From: Ichthyophis bannanicus
Taxonomy: Eukaryota; Chordata; Amphibia; Gymnophiona; Ichthyophiidae
Length of the DNA: 64,000 nt
NCBI GenBank assembly: GCA_033557465.1
Contig: CM066033.1
Location: 588,410,438-588,474,437 of the forward strand
Direction of reading: 5' to 3'
Shown: positions 31,188 to 43,011 of the stretch, piece after piece
How positions within the stretch are numbered: position 1 is the first letter of the stretch
Layout: each line of letters begins with the position of its first letter
The notes under the pieces: generated by a model
What the model saw: only the letters and a program-made list of their open reading frames with translations
Databases searched by the model: none
What the model was told of the DNA's origin: nothing
Position numbers and translations under genes: made by a program

Positions 31188-33105
31188 ATGGCCTTCAGTG
31201 GTTTTAAGAAGTGTGATCGTTGTAAGAAACTCGTGTCTCTTACTGACATACACGACTGCTGCCTGCGCTGCCTCGGGCCTGACCATGATCCCAAGGTCTG
31301 TGTCCCATGTGGCAAAATGTCCACCAAGGCACTCAGGAGCCGGCAGCATCAGAAGGAGAGGATTTTCTCGGACTCGGCCTCCAGACGGGCCCGGACTTCA
31401 TCAGAGGCCTCGATGTCTCGGGAGTCAGATCCCGAGCTTCGTCGGGGTTCCTGTGAAAGGGGGTCCCCCAGTCGGGAGCATAAGAGGAAGAGAAAGCTCG
31501 TGAGGGCGGCGTCAGAGGAAGCTTCTGGTTCCTCGAAGGCCAGATCTAGGACCCCTGACCGCCGCCCCTTGCCCTTGGAGCTGGAGAAGCCAACTAAGAT
31601 ATCCCGTGTAGAGCCGGAGTCTGTCGAGCATGTAAGTCCTGTTGTCCTCGAGGACTCTCCTCCTAGGGAGCCGACGTTGGGCCCGGCGCTGCCGGGGCCC
31701 GAGTCGGTGGCTGCTGAGTCTCCTGAGCTTGGTCTCAGGCTGACAACCTTGGAGTGCAGATTGTCTGCCTTCATGGATCAGCAGTGGGTGCTGATGGCCA
31801 GCCTGACTGGTGCATCTGCCCCGACCACCGGGACGTCGACGTCTAAGTCGACCCCGGAGACAGAGCCGGTTCTCGAAGCCATGAAGGCCCGAGTCTGGTC
31901 TCGGTCACAGTCTCGCTCGACCTCCCATTCAGGTCCGAGGGCATCGATGCCGATGACCCCGGCGTCGGGGCAGGTGTTGCTGGAACCCGTGCGGTCGGAG
32001 CCCCTCGACTCTTCTTCGGATGAGTCTGCATGGGAGACGGAGGACGAGGAGTCCCCCGATACTTTTCGGACTCAGTATGTCCCTTCGGACTCGTCGCAGT
32101 CCGAACCCTGGAGTAGGTCCCCTCCAGAGGATACCCGATTCTCGGAGTTCATTAAGGACATGGCCAAGGCCTTGAATGTTCCTGCCGACCCTGAGGAGGA
32201 GCCTCGAGCTGAAGAGCTCGATGCCTTCCAGTATGACTCTCCCCCGAGGGAGGCCTTTACTGTGCCGGTTCCTCCGGTGCTGGAACGGCTCCTCTTCCGA
32301 ATGTGGGAGGCATCGGCCTCGGCGCCGGTTTTGAGCAAGCGGATCGATTCCATGTATCGAGTCCGGAAGAGCCCTGGTTTTCAGAAGGCGCAGCTGCCGC
32401 ACCATTCTATGGTTGTGGAATCGGCCATGCATCGTCTGAAGAGCCAGAAGATGCACTCCGCGGTGCCCCCCGGCAGGGAGGCCCGAAGCCTAGATGCCAT
32501 CGGCAGAAAGTGCTTCCAGGGCTCGATGCTTGCTTGCCGTGTCCAAGCCTACCAGCTGTACATGGGCATGTACTTGCGGGACCTGGCTAAAGAGGTAGCC
32601 GGGTTCTCGGCTGGTCTCTCCGGGGAACCTTTGCAGAGGTTCCAATCCTTGTCCTCGGGGTTCGGGAATGTTTTAAATTCATCTCCCGGGCGGCCTACGA
32701 TGGCTTCGAGGCTTCGGCCCGTGTAGCGGCGGCCGGCATCGCTGCTCGACGCCAGGCATGGCTGCAGTCATCGGACCTCGAGCCATGGGTGCAGGACAAG
32801 TTGGTCGATGTCCCATGCCGGGGTGAAAACCTCTTCGGCAAACCCATGGCCGAAAAGGCCGCTGAGCTCGAGACTGAGACTCTAACGAGGACAAGATTGT
32901 CTAGGAAAACTTCTGCCCCTTCTCATAAGAAGAAGGGCTCGGGGAAAAAGACCTTTTACCCGAGGAAGGCGCCTGTCTACAATCCTTTCCCTCATTATCA
33001 GGCCTCCCCAGCAGGGTCAGCAGGCCAAGGGGCAGGGACATGGGCCCCGTAGGCAGAAAGCCCCCTCCAGCTCCTGCTCCTACCCAGCAGGGAGGGGGTT
33101 TTTGA
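31188..33105 (+). pseudogene. DIRS copy B gag-like ORF1
   Basis: The longest gag frame in the window. It starts at ATG 31188 (gATGGCC), with head FSGFKKCDRCKKLVSLTDIH, CCLRCLGPDHD and CVPCGKMS (zinc-binding pattern). There is a basic and Ser-rich middle (REHKRKRKLVRAASEEASGS), an acidic SAWETEDEESP block, then the conserved C-terminal half. It is open to 32726, where a 1-base shift near 32665 ends it; the other frame carries LVDVPCRGENLFGKPMAEKA on to the natural end GGGF and TGA at 33103-33105. Apart from this one shift, the gene looks whole, with about 640 codons. Confidence 0.88.
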
Positions 33106-35017
33106 CTCCCTCTGCATAGCCTCTCCACCCCTGCTGGCCCACCTCAGCACGGGGGGTCGCTTGGTCCTGTTTGCCCACCAGTGGCCACCCATCACAAGGG
33201 ATGCTTGGGTACTGAGCATAGTCCAACAGGGCTATCTGCTCCATTTCAATCAGGTACCCCCTACCTACTTCCCAGGGGAGCCTCCACGGCCTCCTCTACA
33301 TCAGAAACTCCTTCTCCAGGAACTGCTAGGTCTGCTTCAAGACAGGGCGGTAGAGCCTGTACCTCCAAATCTGTGGGGACAAGGCTTCTACTCCCGGTAC
33401 TTTCTTGTGCCAAAGTGGACTGGAGGTCTCCAGCCCATTCTGGATCTGAAAAATCTCAACAAGTTCTTGAAAAAAGAGAAGTTCAAGATGCTAACTCTTG
33501 GAACACTACTGCCCTACCTCCAGCAGGGAGATTGGCTATGCTCCTTAGATCTAAAGGATGCGTACACTCACATCCTCATTCATCCAGACCACAGAAAGTA
33601 CCTCAGGTTCGTGGTGGCAGGAAGCCATTTTCAGTACAGAGTACTGCCCTTTGGCCTAACCTCCGCCCCACGAGTTTTCACAAAGTGCCTAGCTGTGGTA
33701 GCGGCCTACTTGAGAAACTAGGGTATATTTGTCTTCCCCTACTTGGACGACTGGCTCATCAGGGGTCAGACTCTCCAGGAGGCCAGGCAAGCCACCCTCC
33801 GTACTGTCTCTCTCCTTCAGCACCTAGGTTTTGTCATAAACTTCGCAAAGGGCACTTTGCTCCCCTCCCAGAACCTGGAGTTCATAGGGGCAAGGTTGGA
33901 CTCCCTACAAGCGAAGGCTTATTTGCCAGAGGACAGGGCGGAAAGGCTGATAAGCTTGGCCAACCACTTCATAAGCAACCCATTGGTTTCCGCCAGGCTT
34001 TGCCTACGGCTCCTAGGCCATATGGCATCGACAGAGCATGTGACCCCCAATGCTCGCCTGCATATGCGGCCTGCACAGTGGTGTCTCAAAACTCAATGGA
34101 GGCAGGCCACAGGGAACCTCAGAGACAGATTAAGGGTGTCCAAACCCTTCCTGAACTCCCTGCAGTGGTGGCTACACTCCCCCAACCTGCTACAGGGGAT
34201 TCCTTTTCAGGTACCTGTTCCCACAGTGGTACTCACAACTGATGCCTCCTTGCAGGGCTGGGGTGCACATAGCCTGGACAAGTGCACACAGGGCCTGTGG
34301 TTCCCATGGGAGGCCACTCAGCAGATCAATCTGCTAGAACTCAGGGCGATACGTTTAGCCCTCAAGGCCTTTGCCCATACTCTGGCCCACCAGGCTGTCT
34401 TGGTGCAGACCGACAACCAAGTGGCAATGTTTTATGTCAACAAGCAGGGGGGCACAGGGTCAAGGCTCCTGTGTCAGAAGACTCAGGCCCTCTGCTCCTT
34501 TGCTCTTCAACAGAACATGCTGCTGAGAACTGTCTATTTTCCTGGCCAGGAAAACTTTCTGGCAGACAGATTGAGCAGGGTTCTACAGCCTCACGAGTGG
34601 CAACTGCACCCCTTAGTGGTCCAGACCATTTTTCTGAGGTGGGGACTCCCGTCTGTCGACCTCTTTGCCAGTCCCCTGAATAGGCAGCTGCCCCAGTTCT
34701 GCTCCAGGCAGCCGCATCCCAAAAGATTGGTGGCGGATGCCTTCCTGATCTCATGGTCCCAGGGCCTACTGTATGCGTTCCCTCCCACGCCCCTGGTGGC
34801 TTGGGCCTTGTTCAAGATTCTAAGGGACAGGGCCTCGGTCATCCTGGTGGCCCCCAGGTGGCCAAGGCAACCCTGGTTCCCCCTCCTGTTACAGCTGGCA
34901 GTGGACACCCCTCTTCCTCTGGGGTTTCAACCCGATCTTCTTTCTCAGGATCGGGGATCCCTTCTGCACCCCAATCTCAAAGCTCTCAATTTGATGGCCT
35001 GGAAGCTGCAAGGGTAG
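33040..35017 (+). pseudogene. DIRS copy B reverse transcriptase, RNase H and methyltransferase-like ORF
   Basis: It overlaps the gag end. RT motifs: TGGLQPILDLKNLNKFLKKE, DWLCSLDLKDAYTHILIHPD, VLPFGLTSAPRVFTKCLAVV. TAG at 33719 (aactag) precedes the catalytic YLDDWL near 33740. The frame then stays open to the natural stop at 35015, through RNase H (TTDASLQGWGAHS, ELRAIRLALKAF, TDNQVAMFYVNKQGGTGS) and the methyltransferase-like end DLFASPLNRQLPQFCSRQPH, LLYAFPPTPLVAW, RWPRQPWFPLLLQL. This copy shows that RNase H and the methyltransferase-like segment form one protein. Confidence 0.9.
34640..35017 (+). other. methyltransferase-like (Dam-like) C-terminal domain of DIRS copy B
   Basis: VDLFASPLNRQLPQFCS resembles the D-x-x-A-x-x-x-N segment of phage-type adenine methyltransferases, which DIRS elements are known to carry, and YAFPPTPL stands where the catalytic (N/D)PP(Y/W) motif would be expected. 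The first residue of that motif is Phe here and in copies A, E and G (AFPP in all). The family match is inferred from motif order; activity is doubtful. Confidence 0.5.
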
Positions 35018-35035
35018 TGCTAGCTCCCTGGGGCT

Positions 35036-36052
35036 TGCCTCAGGAAGTCGAGCAGGTTGTCTTAGCTTCAAGGAAGCAGTCCACCCGAAAGACCTATGCC
35101 CTGAAATGGAGGAGGTTCTCCCTGTGGTGTGATCAGTGCTAGGAGAACCCCTTCTCCTGTCCACTGCCAGTGGTGCTTCAGTACCTGCTGCACTTGTCTA
35201 ATCAGGGTCTTAAGTCCAATTCAGTTAGGGTACACCTCTCTGCTCTGGCAGCCCACCACTCATTGGTGGAGGGGCACTCTTTGTCGGTTCACCCCCTGGT
35301 GGCCAGGTTCCTCAGAGGCTTGCTCCTGCTAAAGCCGCCTCTCCGTCCACCTGCCCCTGAGTGGGAGTTGAATGTGGTTTTGCAACAGCTTACTCGCCCA
35401 CCCTTTGAGCCTATGGCTACGTGCCCTTTGTGCTTTCTTTCTTGGAATACACTCTTCCTAGTGGCACTGACTTCGGCCAGGCGAGTGAGTGAACTTCAGG
35501 CCCTGGTCTGTGACAGACCATACACTCGTTTCTATAAGAACAGGGTGGTCCTTAGGACTCATCCTAAGTTCCTACCGAAGGTGGTCTCCTCCTTCCACCT
35601 CAACCAGGAGGTGGTTCTTCCCACATTCTTCCCTAGGCCCCATGCAAGCAGGGCTGAGGAAGTCTTCCACACCTTGGACTGTAGAAGGGCCTTGTCTTTC
35701 TACCTTGAGCGTACTAAGGGTCATAGAAGGGCTACTCAGTTCTTTGTCTCCTTTGACCCGAACAACTTGGGGGTTCCTGTCTCCAAGCGTACCTTGTCCA
35801 TATGGGTGGAGGACTGTATCACCTGGGCTTACAGGGCAGCAGACCTTCCCTTGCGGGGTCGAGTTACAGCCCACCGTGTCCGGGCCATGGCTGCATCAGT
35901 AGCTCATCTCCGCTCTGTACTATTGGCAGACATCTGTAGGGCTGCAACTTGGTCCTCAAGCCAGACTTTTGCTGCCCAATACTGCCTGGAGAGGTAGTCC
36001 CTTAGAGACAGTGCTTTTAGTCAGGCAGTACTCCGGAATCTCTTTAAGGTTT
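35036..36052 (+). pseudogene. DIRS copy B tyrosine recombinase
   Basis: The frame overlaps the end of the methyltransferase-like ORF. An N-terminal part EVEQVVLASRKQSTRKTYAL is followed by TAG at 35141; then a long open frame 35170-35997 carries SNSVRVHLSALAAHHSLVEG, TSARRVSELQAL (catalytic Arg), VTAHRVRAMAASVAHLRS (HxxR), ADICRAATWSSSQTFAAQYC (catalytic Tyr in AQYC) and ends at a TAG where copy A has Glu. The remaining SLRDSAFSQAVLRNLFKV runs to a stop near 36052. All tetrad residues are present; only stops disable it. Confidence 0.88.
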
Positions 36053-36196
36053 AGGCAACTCCTACCCTCCTGCCCTCTTGTTGGGCTACCGAGGGGTTCT
36101 GGTCTCAGTGAAATTCTTTCCTACATGCTACGGTTTCACAGAGGGAGTTTTCTTTTTCAGCCTGGGTTCCTGGTAGCCCAGAGCTAGGGAGTCACC

Positions 36197-36293
36197 CATA
36201 TGTGAGGACTGACTTCCTCCTTGGTCCTGGAGAAAGAGTAGTTACTCACCTGTAACAGATGTTCTCCAGGAGCAGCAGGAATCAGTCCTCACA
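36197..36293 (+). repeat. internal complementary region, DIRS copy B
   Basis: catatgtgaggactgacttc to tcctggagaa, joined to agagtagttactcacctgta and on to cagtcctcaca; it equals the joined outer ends. Confidence 0.9.
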
Positions 36294-36372
36294 ACCCTCC
36301 CTCCTCTCCTGGGAGTTGCAGTTGTACATAGTTCATTTGTGTTTTTGTGCTGTCTTTTTAGCTATGTCATCT

Positions 36373-36559
36373 GACTGAGCAAGATGGCACCTTTGGGCAG
36401 GAAGGGGACCGCGCATGCGTGGGTGTATTCCCAAAGGCTTTCTTAGAAAGCTGGGGAAATGCTCCGCATGGGGGCTCCATGGACATCGATGTCACCCATA
36501 TGTGAGGACTGATTCCTGCAGCTCCTGGAGAACACCTGTTACAGGTGAGTAACTACTCT
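36373..36559 (-). repeat. right inverted terminal repeat, DIRS copy B
   Basis: From gactgagcaagatggcacct to the cacctgttacaggtgagtaa and ctactct end. Confidence 0.9.
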
Positions 36560-36728
36560 AACTGTGCCCTTGGGGCCTAGATCCTGTCTCAGCTGTTCCC
36601 TCGAACCCAAGGTGAGCAGGATCAGCCTTTTGGGCTCCATAGGGTGGGAGTCCTGTTCATGGCTCTAACTAAGCGCATGACCATCTCATTGGAGGGGAGG
36701 TACTGTGCGTGAGGATTCTTAGTTTTGG

Positions 36729-36736
36729 AGGGCCAA
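36729..36736. repeat. left 8-bp target-site duplication (agggccaa)
   Basis: Exact match to 38671-38678 on the other side of the hAT-like element. Confidence 0.95.
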
Positions 36737-38670
36737 CAGGGCCGGATTTACCTTGAGTAAGGCTCTACGCCAACAAAAATTGTGGGCCCCCAGCAGGGGC
36801 GACCCAAGGGGGGTGCGGGGCCTCATTTGCATAAGGGGCCTCATTTGCATAAATATTTGCATAATGATACCATATACTAACTTTTAGTAAACGTGCCTCT
36901 TAATGAGTGTATGGATAAAGAAAGACTAAAAGATTTCTACATTACTATAATCCAGTGCCAACTGCCAGACACATTAGGAACTACTACAAACACTGCCCAT
37001 TTAGAACCCATAGCAAACCCGCCGTATCCTAACAGCACTACCAGGATTCACAAAGCACCATACTCTACCAATCAAAAGGCAACACTGCAAATATTAAACC
37101 AATACATTTCAGAGAACAACAATACATGACCTACTGGGGAAAGAGAACAAGTGGCAATGTCAAATAGGAATTATATAAACAGAACACCTCAGCTCAGTTA
37201 CACATGCAGAACATAGACCATCACCAAACAAGTAATCACAATTTAGAAACAGGAAGACAATAATTAAACTGGGAATCCCAAAAGCCAAACTTGGAATGTA
37301 CAACACTGTAGAAATAAAACTATACATTAATTTGCTCTTGTACTAAACAAAGCGCAGACGTTAATGATGCACATTTACCAGAGCTGACATATTCCAATTA
37401 ATAAATTCAAAATAAAGAGATTTTTCTACCTTTTGTGCATTTTTTTCAGCTGCAATTGCTCCAGCCACTTTCTTCTGGTTTCTTCGTGTCTTCTGCTAAC
37501 TCTCCATCGTCTGCTGTCCATTTGTCCTTTCTTCTCTCTTCTAGTTTTTTTCCATTCTCTCTCTACATCTGCTTTAACATACTAATCTTTCTCCTTTTGC
37601 TCTTTCCTCATTCCTATTTCATCCACTCAAATTTTACCCCTCCATCCTCAATCCCCACTTACTCTCCCAATACCCGGCCAATTGTAGATTTTTTATCCCT
37701 CCCACACAAAATATTATTCCCTTCTCCATTTTACTCTTCCAGCCCCATCCCATTCTAATCCTCCCCCAACATCAGCTCCCTTCTAGTTCCAGCCTCACCC
37801 AGCATTCATTCCCTTCTAGTCCCTGCATCAGCCCATTTCCAGTCCTAGCCACCCATCAGCCCATTTCCAGTTCTAGCAACCCCCCAACCCAATACCAGTC
37901 CTAGCCCCCCATCAACCCACTTACAGTCCTAACCCCCCATCACCCCATTTTCAGTTTAAGCCCCCCCTATAACCCATTACCAGTCCTAACCCACCATCAG
38001 CCCACTTCCAGTCCTAACCCCATCAACCCATTTCCATTCAGCCCCCCATAGCCCATTGCCAGTCCTAACCCCCCCCATCAGCCCACAGCCCATTACCAGT
38101 CCTGACCCCATCAGCCCACCTCCAGTCTTAACCCCCCCAGCCCATTTCCAGTCGTAGCCCCCCCATAGTCCATTACCAGACAGCCCCCATCAGCCCACAG
38201 CCCATTACCAGTCTTAACCCCCCCATAGCCCATTACCAGTTCTAACCCCCCCCAACAGCCAACAGCCCATTACCAGTCCTAACCCCATCAGCCCACCTCC
38301 AGTCTTAACCCCCCCAGCCCATTTCCAGCCCCAGCCCCCCCAATAGCCCATTACCAGTCCTCCACCCCCCCATCTCAGCCCCTGCGGGCTTAACAGAGAC
38401 GCGAGGGAGACACTCTCCCTTCGCGCCTCTCACAGCCTGCACGGAGGGAGGGAGGGACCGATGGACCGACGGATTCAGCTTGCAGAGGGGGCCCCCGCGG
38501 GTCAGTCCATGCTGCCGCGGCAGCAGAGGGGGCCCCGCGGCGGCAGCCAGCAGTTTTTTTTTTTTAATTTTATTTTTAAAAAAAAGCTAATTTGTTCTAT
38601 TTTTGTGGGCCCTTGCCAGCTGTGGGCCCTACGCCATGGCGTACATGGCGTATAGGTAAATCCGGCCCTG
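36737..38670 (-). mobile_element. non-autonomous hAT-like DNA transposon, copy 2 (inverted)
   Basis: 1934 bp, with TIRs cagggccggatttacctt and taggtaaatccggccctg and a perfect 8-bp duplication. It is in reverse orientation to the copy at 1102-3248. The AT-rich part (36890-37760) is nearly identical to copy 1: two chance ORFs of 78 and 107 codons differ by one residue each. The minisatellite (37800-38360) and hairpin region (38380-38555) are rearranged, with one hairpin arm missing. There is no transposase. Confidence 0.92.
37800..38360. repeat. C-rich minisatellite in hAT-like copy 2
   Basis: Tandem variants of cccattaccagtcctaaccc, catcagcccacctccagtct and agcccatttccagtc; the inverted counterpart of 1530-2230. 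Confidence 0.85.
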
Positions 38671-38678
38671 AGGGCCAA
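38671..38678. repeat. right 8-bp target-site duplication (agggccaa)
   Basis: Exact copy of 36729-36736. Confidence 0.95.
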
Positions 38679-39082
38679 TATCCTCTTTAAGAATGCATTT
38701 GTACGACCAGAAAAAAATTAAGCACAAAAAAGCCACCCTAATTATCTATCCCTTTTTGCTCAAGTATGAAACCTAATTATCAATTTTTACTCCATATTGT
38801 GAATTTTCCCTAAGACCTTCATTTTATTTTTGAATTTTTGTCAGACTTCAATATAATAATTGTAAATCCTAACCGCATTATACAATATTTGTAGTCCTTT
38901 TTATTGAACTCAGAAAAAAGTCAAATTTTTCAGAGTCTTTCCAATGGGGTACATTCCCAAAACAAACAGTAGCTTTTAAAAGTTGCTATTGGAATCAATT
39001 GTTTCAAACCAGTGCCAGGAGGAGGAAATGGCATCACCTCTGACAGCTTGAGTCCGGAGCTCCGCTGTCCTTGCTATTAATT
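38679..39082. other. no recognisable feature
   Basis: AT-rich sequence that continues the target of hAT-like copy 2. No gene can be supported. Confidence 0.4.
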
Positions 39083-40030
39083 ATGTCGAAAGCTTACACA
39101 AATTCCCCCGCAACAGTAGCAGCAATCTGGGAAGATGATCGAGGAGTGTATGACCCAAATGGCGACAAAGAAATGCCTGGTGGATCTGAAAGAGTCCTCT
39201 TATCCCAGAGCAGGGAAAACATACAGAGAACCTGCAAAGATGACAGCTGGTGAGATCGTGGGAGAGAGAGCGACTCTGAGTCACAAACGGAAGAGCAAAT
39301 TACACTGGGAGAGTTTAACCGGTGGTTTAAAGATCTGAAGTCAGAGATCAGAATGCTCTGCAGAGATATGGTGGTTCCGAGTTAAGGGCGGTGCTCTTGT
39401 GGTTCAAGAGGAGGGTGGATAATGTAGAGGCGCAACTGCAGGTATAGAATGGCGAGATGGCAGAGCTGGAAAAGCACATCGCTGGCTTGGAATTGGCAAA
39501 TCAAGAGCTGGTGGACAAGCTCAAGGACATCGAGAATTACTCGCTGAGAAACAATCTGCGCTTCAGGGGTATCCCTGATGAAACCGGATATGGGAACTGC
39601 AATGAAGTGGTTGCAAGTATAGTGAAATTATTGCTGGGGGCAGTGAATGATGATGAGTCAAAGCTGCAGATGGAACTCGAGAGAGCGCATCAGGCCTTAG
39701 GAGCTGCTCAGCCTAACTTGCTGCATGATATTATTGCAAGCTTTTTCATCACTGTATCCTTAAGGAAAAGTTGGCAGCTAAAGCTAGAGCCATGAAGGGA
39801 AGTAACATGGGAATCATATAAGACAGAGATTTTTAAGGACTTATCTATAACACTCCACAGGCGCTGTGAGCTTAGGGGCATAACAAGAAAATTAAGAGAG
39901 AACTCAAAATACCACTGGTTGTTCCCCTTCACTTTGGCGATTTCCAAGGACGGGGAGACTATCGGAGGCCGCACCATAGGCAAGGCGCTCGGGGTGGTCT
40001 GAACTTTGGGGATCAAGGATTTGGAGGATA
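39083..40030 (+). pseudogene. L1/Tx1-type LINE ORF1 remnant
   Basis: RNA-binding ORF1 protein of an L1-like LINE. The N-terminal part from ATG 39083 is open to about 39251. After two frame breaks, 39457-39795 carries a coiled-coil segment (MAELEKHIAGLELANQELVD) and the RRM-like block ENYSLRNNLRFRGIPDETGY, then LQMELERAHQALG. In a further frame, FKDLSITLHRRCELRGITRK and WLFPFTLAISKDGE resemble the C-terminal domain of L1 ORF1p. ORF2 is not found downstream. The order coiled coil, RRM, C-terminal domain is the family plan. Confidence 0.75.
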
Positions 40031-40701
40031 TTACACCAATGCATCAGTCTCCGTGCGAGCAGTTTAAGTGGCAACATGTAGAGAAAGAATGTGGACACCT
40101 GAAAAGAAGCTTGGGGGGAGACTGTATGCTCAGCGATTTGAATTCGAGTGACTGAGTAGAATAAGTGGACTAATAACTATTCTTTCTCCTTCCAGGAAGC
40201 CTCAATGGTTTGGGGGATGGTTAAGTTCTATGTATTGAAGAGTTCAACTTGAGTGTACTGGGGAGTGCGTGAAGGAGCGACATGAGTGTGAGGGGAGATG
40301 ATGACTGTAGCATGGATGGTGGGGGTGGATGTGTTGATTACTGGGGTATAAGGGTGAATGGTGTGGCTGTGTGGATTTAAGAATAGTAGTGAATGGTAGG
40401 ATGAATGAGCAGGGGAGGAATTTAAGAATTGTTGGTGATAGTGAACTTGTGAGGACGGGGAATGTTGCTCTCTGAGGCCTTTTCTTCCTCAGAGTGGAGA
40501 CTGTGGCAGGGGGAGGGGGGGATGAGGCAATTTAAAACAGGAGAGCCGGAGGACAGAGAGAGATGGGAAGGGTGCCGGTTCAGGGTAAGTAATTGGTTGG
40601 ATGTTTGCAGAGGATGTTTGGGATATGTACCAGAAATGCTTGTCTCACTGGTGGAAGAGAATTGGGAGGGGGGGGGGGGTGTCTTTGGTTGGAGATGCTT
40701 C
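40031..40701. other. unassigned G-rich spacer before DIRS copy C
   Basis: Possibly the region between ORF1 and ORF2 of the L1-like element, but no motif supports this. It contains a G-run at 40668-40679. Confidence 0.35.
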
Positions 40702-40703
40702 TT

Positions 40704-40864
40704 CTCCAGGACCAAGCAGGAAGTCAGTCCTCACATATGGGTGTCATCGACGCCGATGAAGCCCTAGCGGAGCATTTCCCCAGCTCTCCATGAAAGCCTT
40801 TGGGAATGCAGGCACGCATGCGCGGTTCCCTTCCCGCCTAAAGGTGCCATCTTACCTCAGTCTC
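40704..40864 (+). repeat. left inverted terminal repeat, DIRS copy C
   Basis: ctccaggaccaagcaggaag to ccatcttacctcagtct; the pair of 45142-45301. Confidence 0.88.
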
Positions 40865-41115
40865 TCTTTTTCCGAGAAGCCCACCGGACGTGTGTCCTGT
40901 CATCCCATATAAAAGTTTGATTTTTTTGGCGATTCTCGCTTTTGTTTTCTCCCGGTTCGACGCCGGTTCCCCTCCCACCGGGTTCGGTACACCGGTATCG
41001 AGCCCGTTTCTGCTTTTTCAGTTTTTGCCCTTCGTGGCTGGCGTTCACGCCCTTTTTTGCTTTTTCCCTGGAAGGCCGGTCCTTTGACCTCGCGGGGACT
41101 CTTTTTTTTCCCCCG

Positions 41116-43011
41116 ATGGCTTCCAGTGGTTTTAAAAAGTGTGATCGGTGTAAGAAATTGATGTCTCTCACCGACACACACGACTGCTGCCTCCGGTGCC
41201 TCGGTCCGGATCACGACTCTAAGACGTGTGGACCATGCGGGAAGATGTCTTCCAAGGCACTGCGAAGTCGCCAGCAGCAGAAAGAAAGGCTTTTTTCTGA
41301 CTCAGCCTCCGGCCAGGCCCGGACCTCGTCTGAGGCCTCGACATCTCGGGATTCGTATCCCGAGCACCGTCGGGGCTCCTCGGACAGGGGGCCCCCAACT
41401 GGGAATGCAAAAGGAAGAATCAGCTCGTGAGGGCGTCGTCAGAAGAGGTCCCTGGCTCCTCGAGGGCCAGGTCTAAGACCCCCGACCGTCGCCCTGGGCA
41501 CATGGGACAAGAGAAGCCTGCCAAGGTTCCTCGCGTGGAACCGGAGTCTGCTGGACACATAAGTCCTGTTGTCCTCGAGGACTCTCCTCCCAGAGAGCTG
41601 ACGTCGGGCCCGGCTGCTGCGTCTCCCGAGCTGAGTCTTAGGATGACAGCCTTGGAGTGCAGATTGTCTGCCTTCATGGAGCAGCAGCGGGCACTGATGG
41701 CCAGCCTGTCTGGCGCATCTGCCCCGACCACCGGGACATCGACATCGTAGTCGACCCCGGAGACCGAGCCGATACTCGAGACTATGAAGGCTCGAGGTCG
41801 ACCTCGGTCGCGGTCTCCCTCGACCTCCTGTTCGGGACCGAGGGCATTGATGCCGGTGCCTCCGGCGTCGGGGCGGGTGCTCCCGGGCCCTGCGGGGTCG
41901 GACCCTGACTCCTCGTCGGACGAGTCCGCCTGGGAGACGGAGGATGAAGAGTCCCCCGATACGTTCAAGACTTGGTGCGTCCCGTCGGACTCACCGCAGT
42001 CTGAGCCCCGGAGTAGATCTCCTACGGAGGATACCCGGTTCTCGGAGTTTGTCCGGGATATGGCTGCCGCGTTGGCTATCCCGAGGAAGAGCCTCGAGCC
42101 GAAGAGCTCAAGGCCCTGCAGTAACACTCTCCTCTGAAGGAGGCCTTTACTGTCCCGGTTCCTCCAATGCTGGAACGGCTCCTCTTCCGGATGTGGGAGG
42201 CACTGGCCTCGGTGCCGGTTTTAAGCAAGCGGGTCGACTCGATCTATCGACTCAGGAAGAGCTCTGGCTTCCAAAAGGCACAGCTACCACACCATTCCAT
42301 GGTGGTGGAATCGGCCATGCATCGCCTGCAAAGTCAGAAGATGCACTCCGCGGTGCCTCCTGGCAGGGAGGCCCGAAACCTCGATGGTTTTGGTAGAAAG
42401 TGTTTCCAGAGCTCGATGCTTGCTTGCCGTGTCCAGTCTTACCAACTGTACATGGGCATGTACTTGCGAGACCTGGCCAAGGAGTTGGCCGGGTTCTCTG
42501 CTGGTCTCTCCGGGGAACCCTTGCAGAGATTCAAGTCCTTGTCTTCGGGGATTTGGGAATGCTCCAAGTTCATGTCCCGTGCCGCCTGCGATGGCTTCGA
42601 GGCTTTGGACCGAGTTGCGGCAGCCGGCATCGCGGCTCGACGCCAGGCATGGCTGCAGTCATCGGACCTCGAGCCATGGGTTCTAGACAAGTTGGTCAAT
42701 GTCCCTTGCCGAGGTGAAAACCTTTTTTGGCAAGCCCATGGCCGAGAAGGCCGCTCAGCTCGAGACCGAGCACCTTACAAGGACAAGGCTGTCTAGGAAG
42801 ACCTCTGCCCCTTCTCACAAGAAGAAGGGCTCGGGTAAAAAAGCCCTTTTACCCGAGGTAGGGCACTGCCTGCAAACAGTACCCTCAGTATCAGGCTGCC
42901 CAAGCTGTACCCCAGGGTCAGCAAGCCAAGGGGCAGGGTATTGGGCCCCGTAGGCAGAGGACCCCCAAGCCTCCGGCCCCTGCTCCCACTCAGCAGAGTG
43001 GGGGTTTTTGA
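41116..43011 (+). pseudogene. DIRS copy C gag-like ORF1
   Basis: Start ATG 41116. The head ASSGFKKCDRCKKLMSLTDT, HDCCLRCLGPDHD and CGPCGKMSSK is intact. A frame change near 41400 is followed by 41427-41750 (SRARSKTPDRRPGHMGQEKP), a stop at 41748 where other copies have Lys, an acidic SAWETEDEESP block near 41925, and from 42167 the conserved C-terminal half (LERLLFRMWEALASVPVLSK, SSDLEPWVLDKLVNVPCRGE). Further shifts lie near 42090 and 42725. The natural end GGF and TGA lies at 43009-43011. Confidence 0.85.

Larger units (their letters stand above)
30879..36559 (+). mobile_element. DIRS retrotransposon copy B (near-complete)
   Basis: 5.68 kb, with inverted repeats at 30881-31041 and 36373-36559, an ICR at 36197-36293, and gag, RT/RNase H/methyltransferase-like and recombinase regions in the same order and frames as copy A. 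The outer flanks cacgta and aactgtg show no direct repeat. Lesions: a gag frameshift near 32665, TAG at 33719 in RT, TAG at 35141 in the recombinase and TAG at 35996 near its end. Interior identity to A and C is high. Confidence 0.92.

Noticed and set aside
36893..37758. 78- and 107-codon ORFs conserved in both hAT-like copies
   Set aside because: Conservation follows from the near-identity of the two copies. They show no domain and lie in AT-rich or low-complexity DNA.
39708..40098. Minus-strand ORFs over the L1-like ORF1
   Set aside because: The plus strand carries recognisable ORF1p blocks; the antisense frames show no motif.
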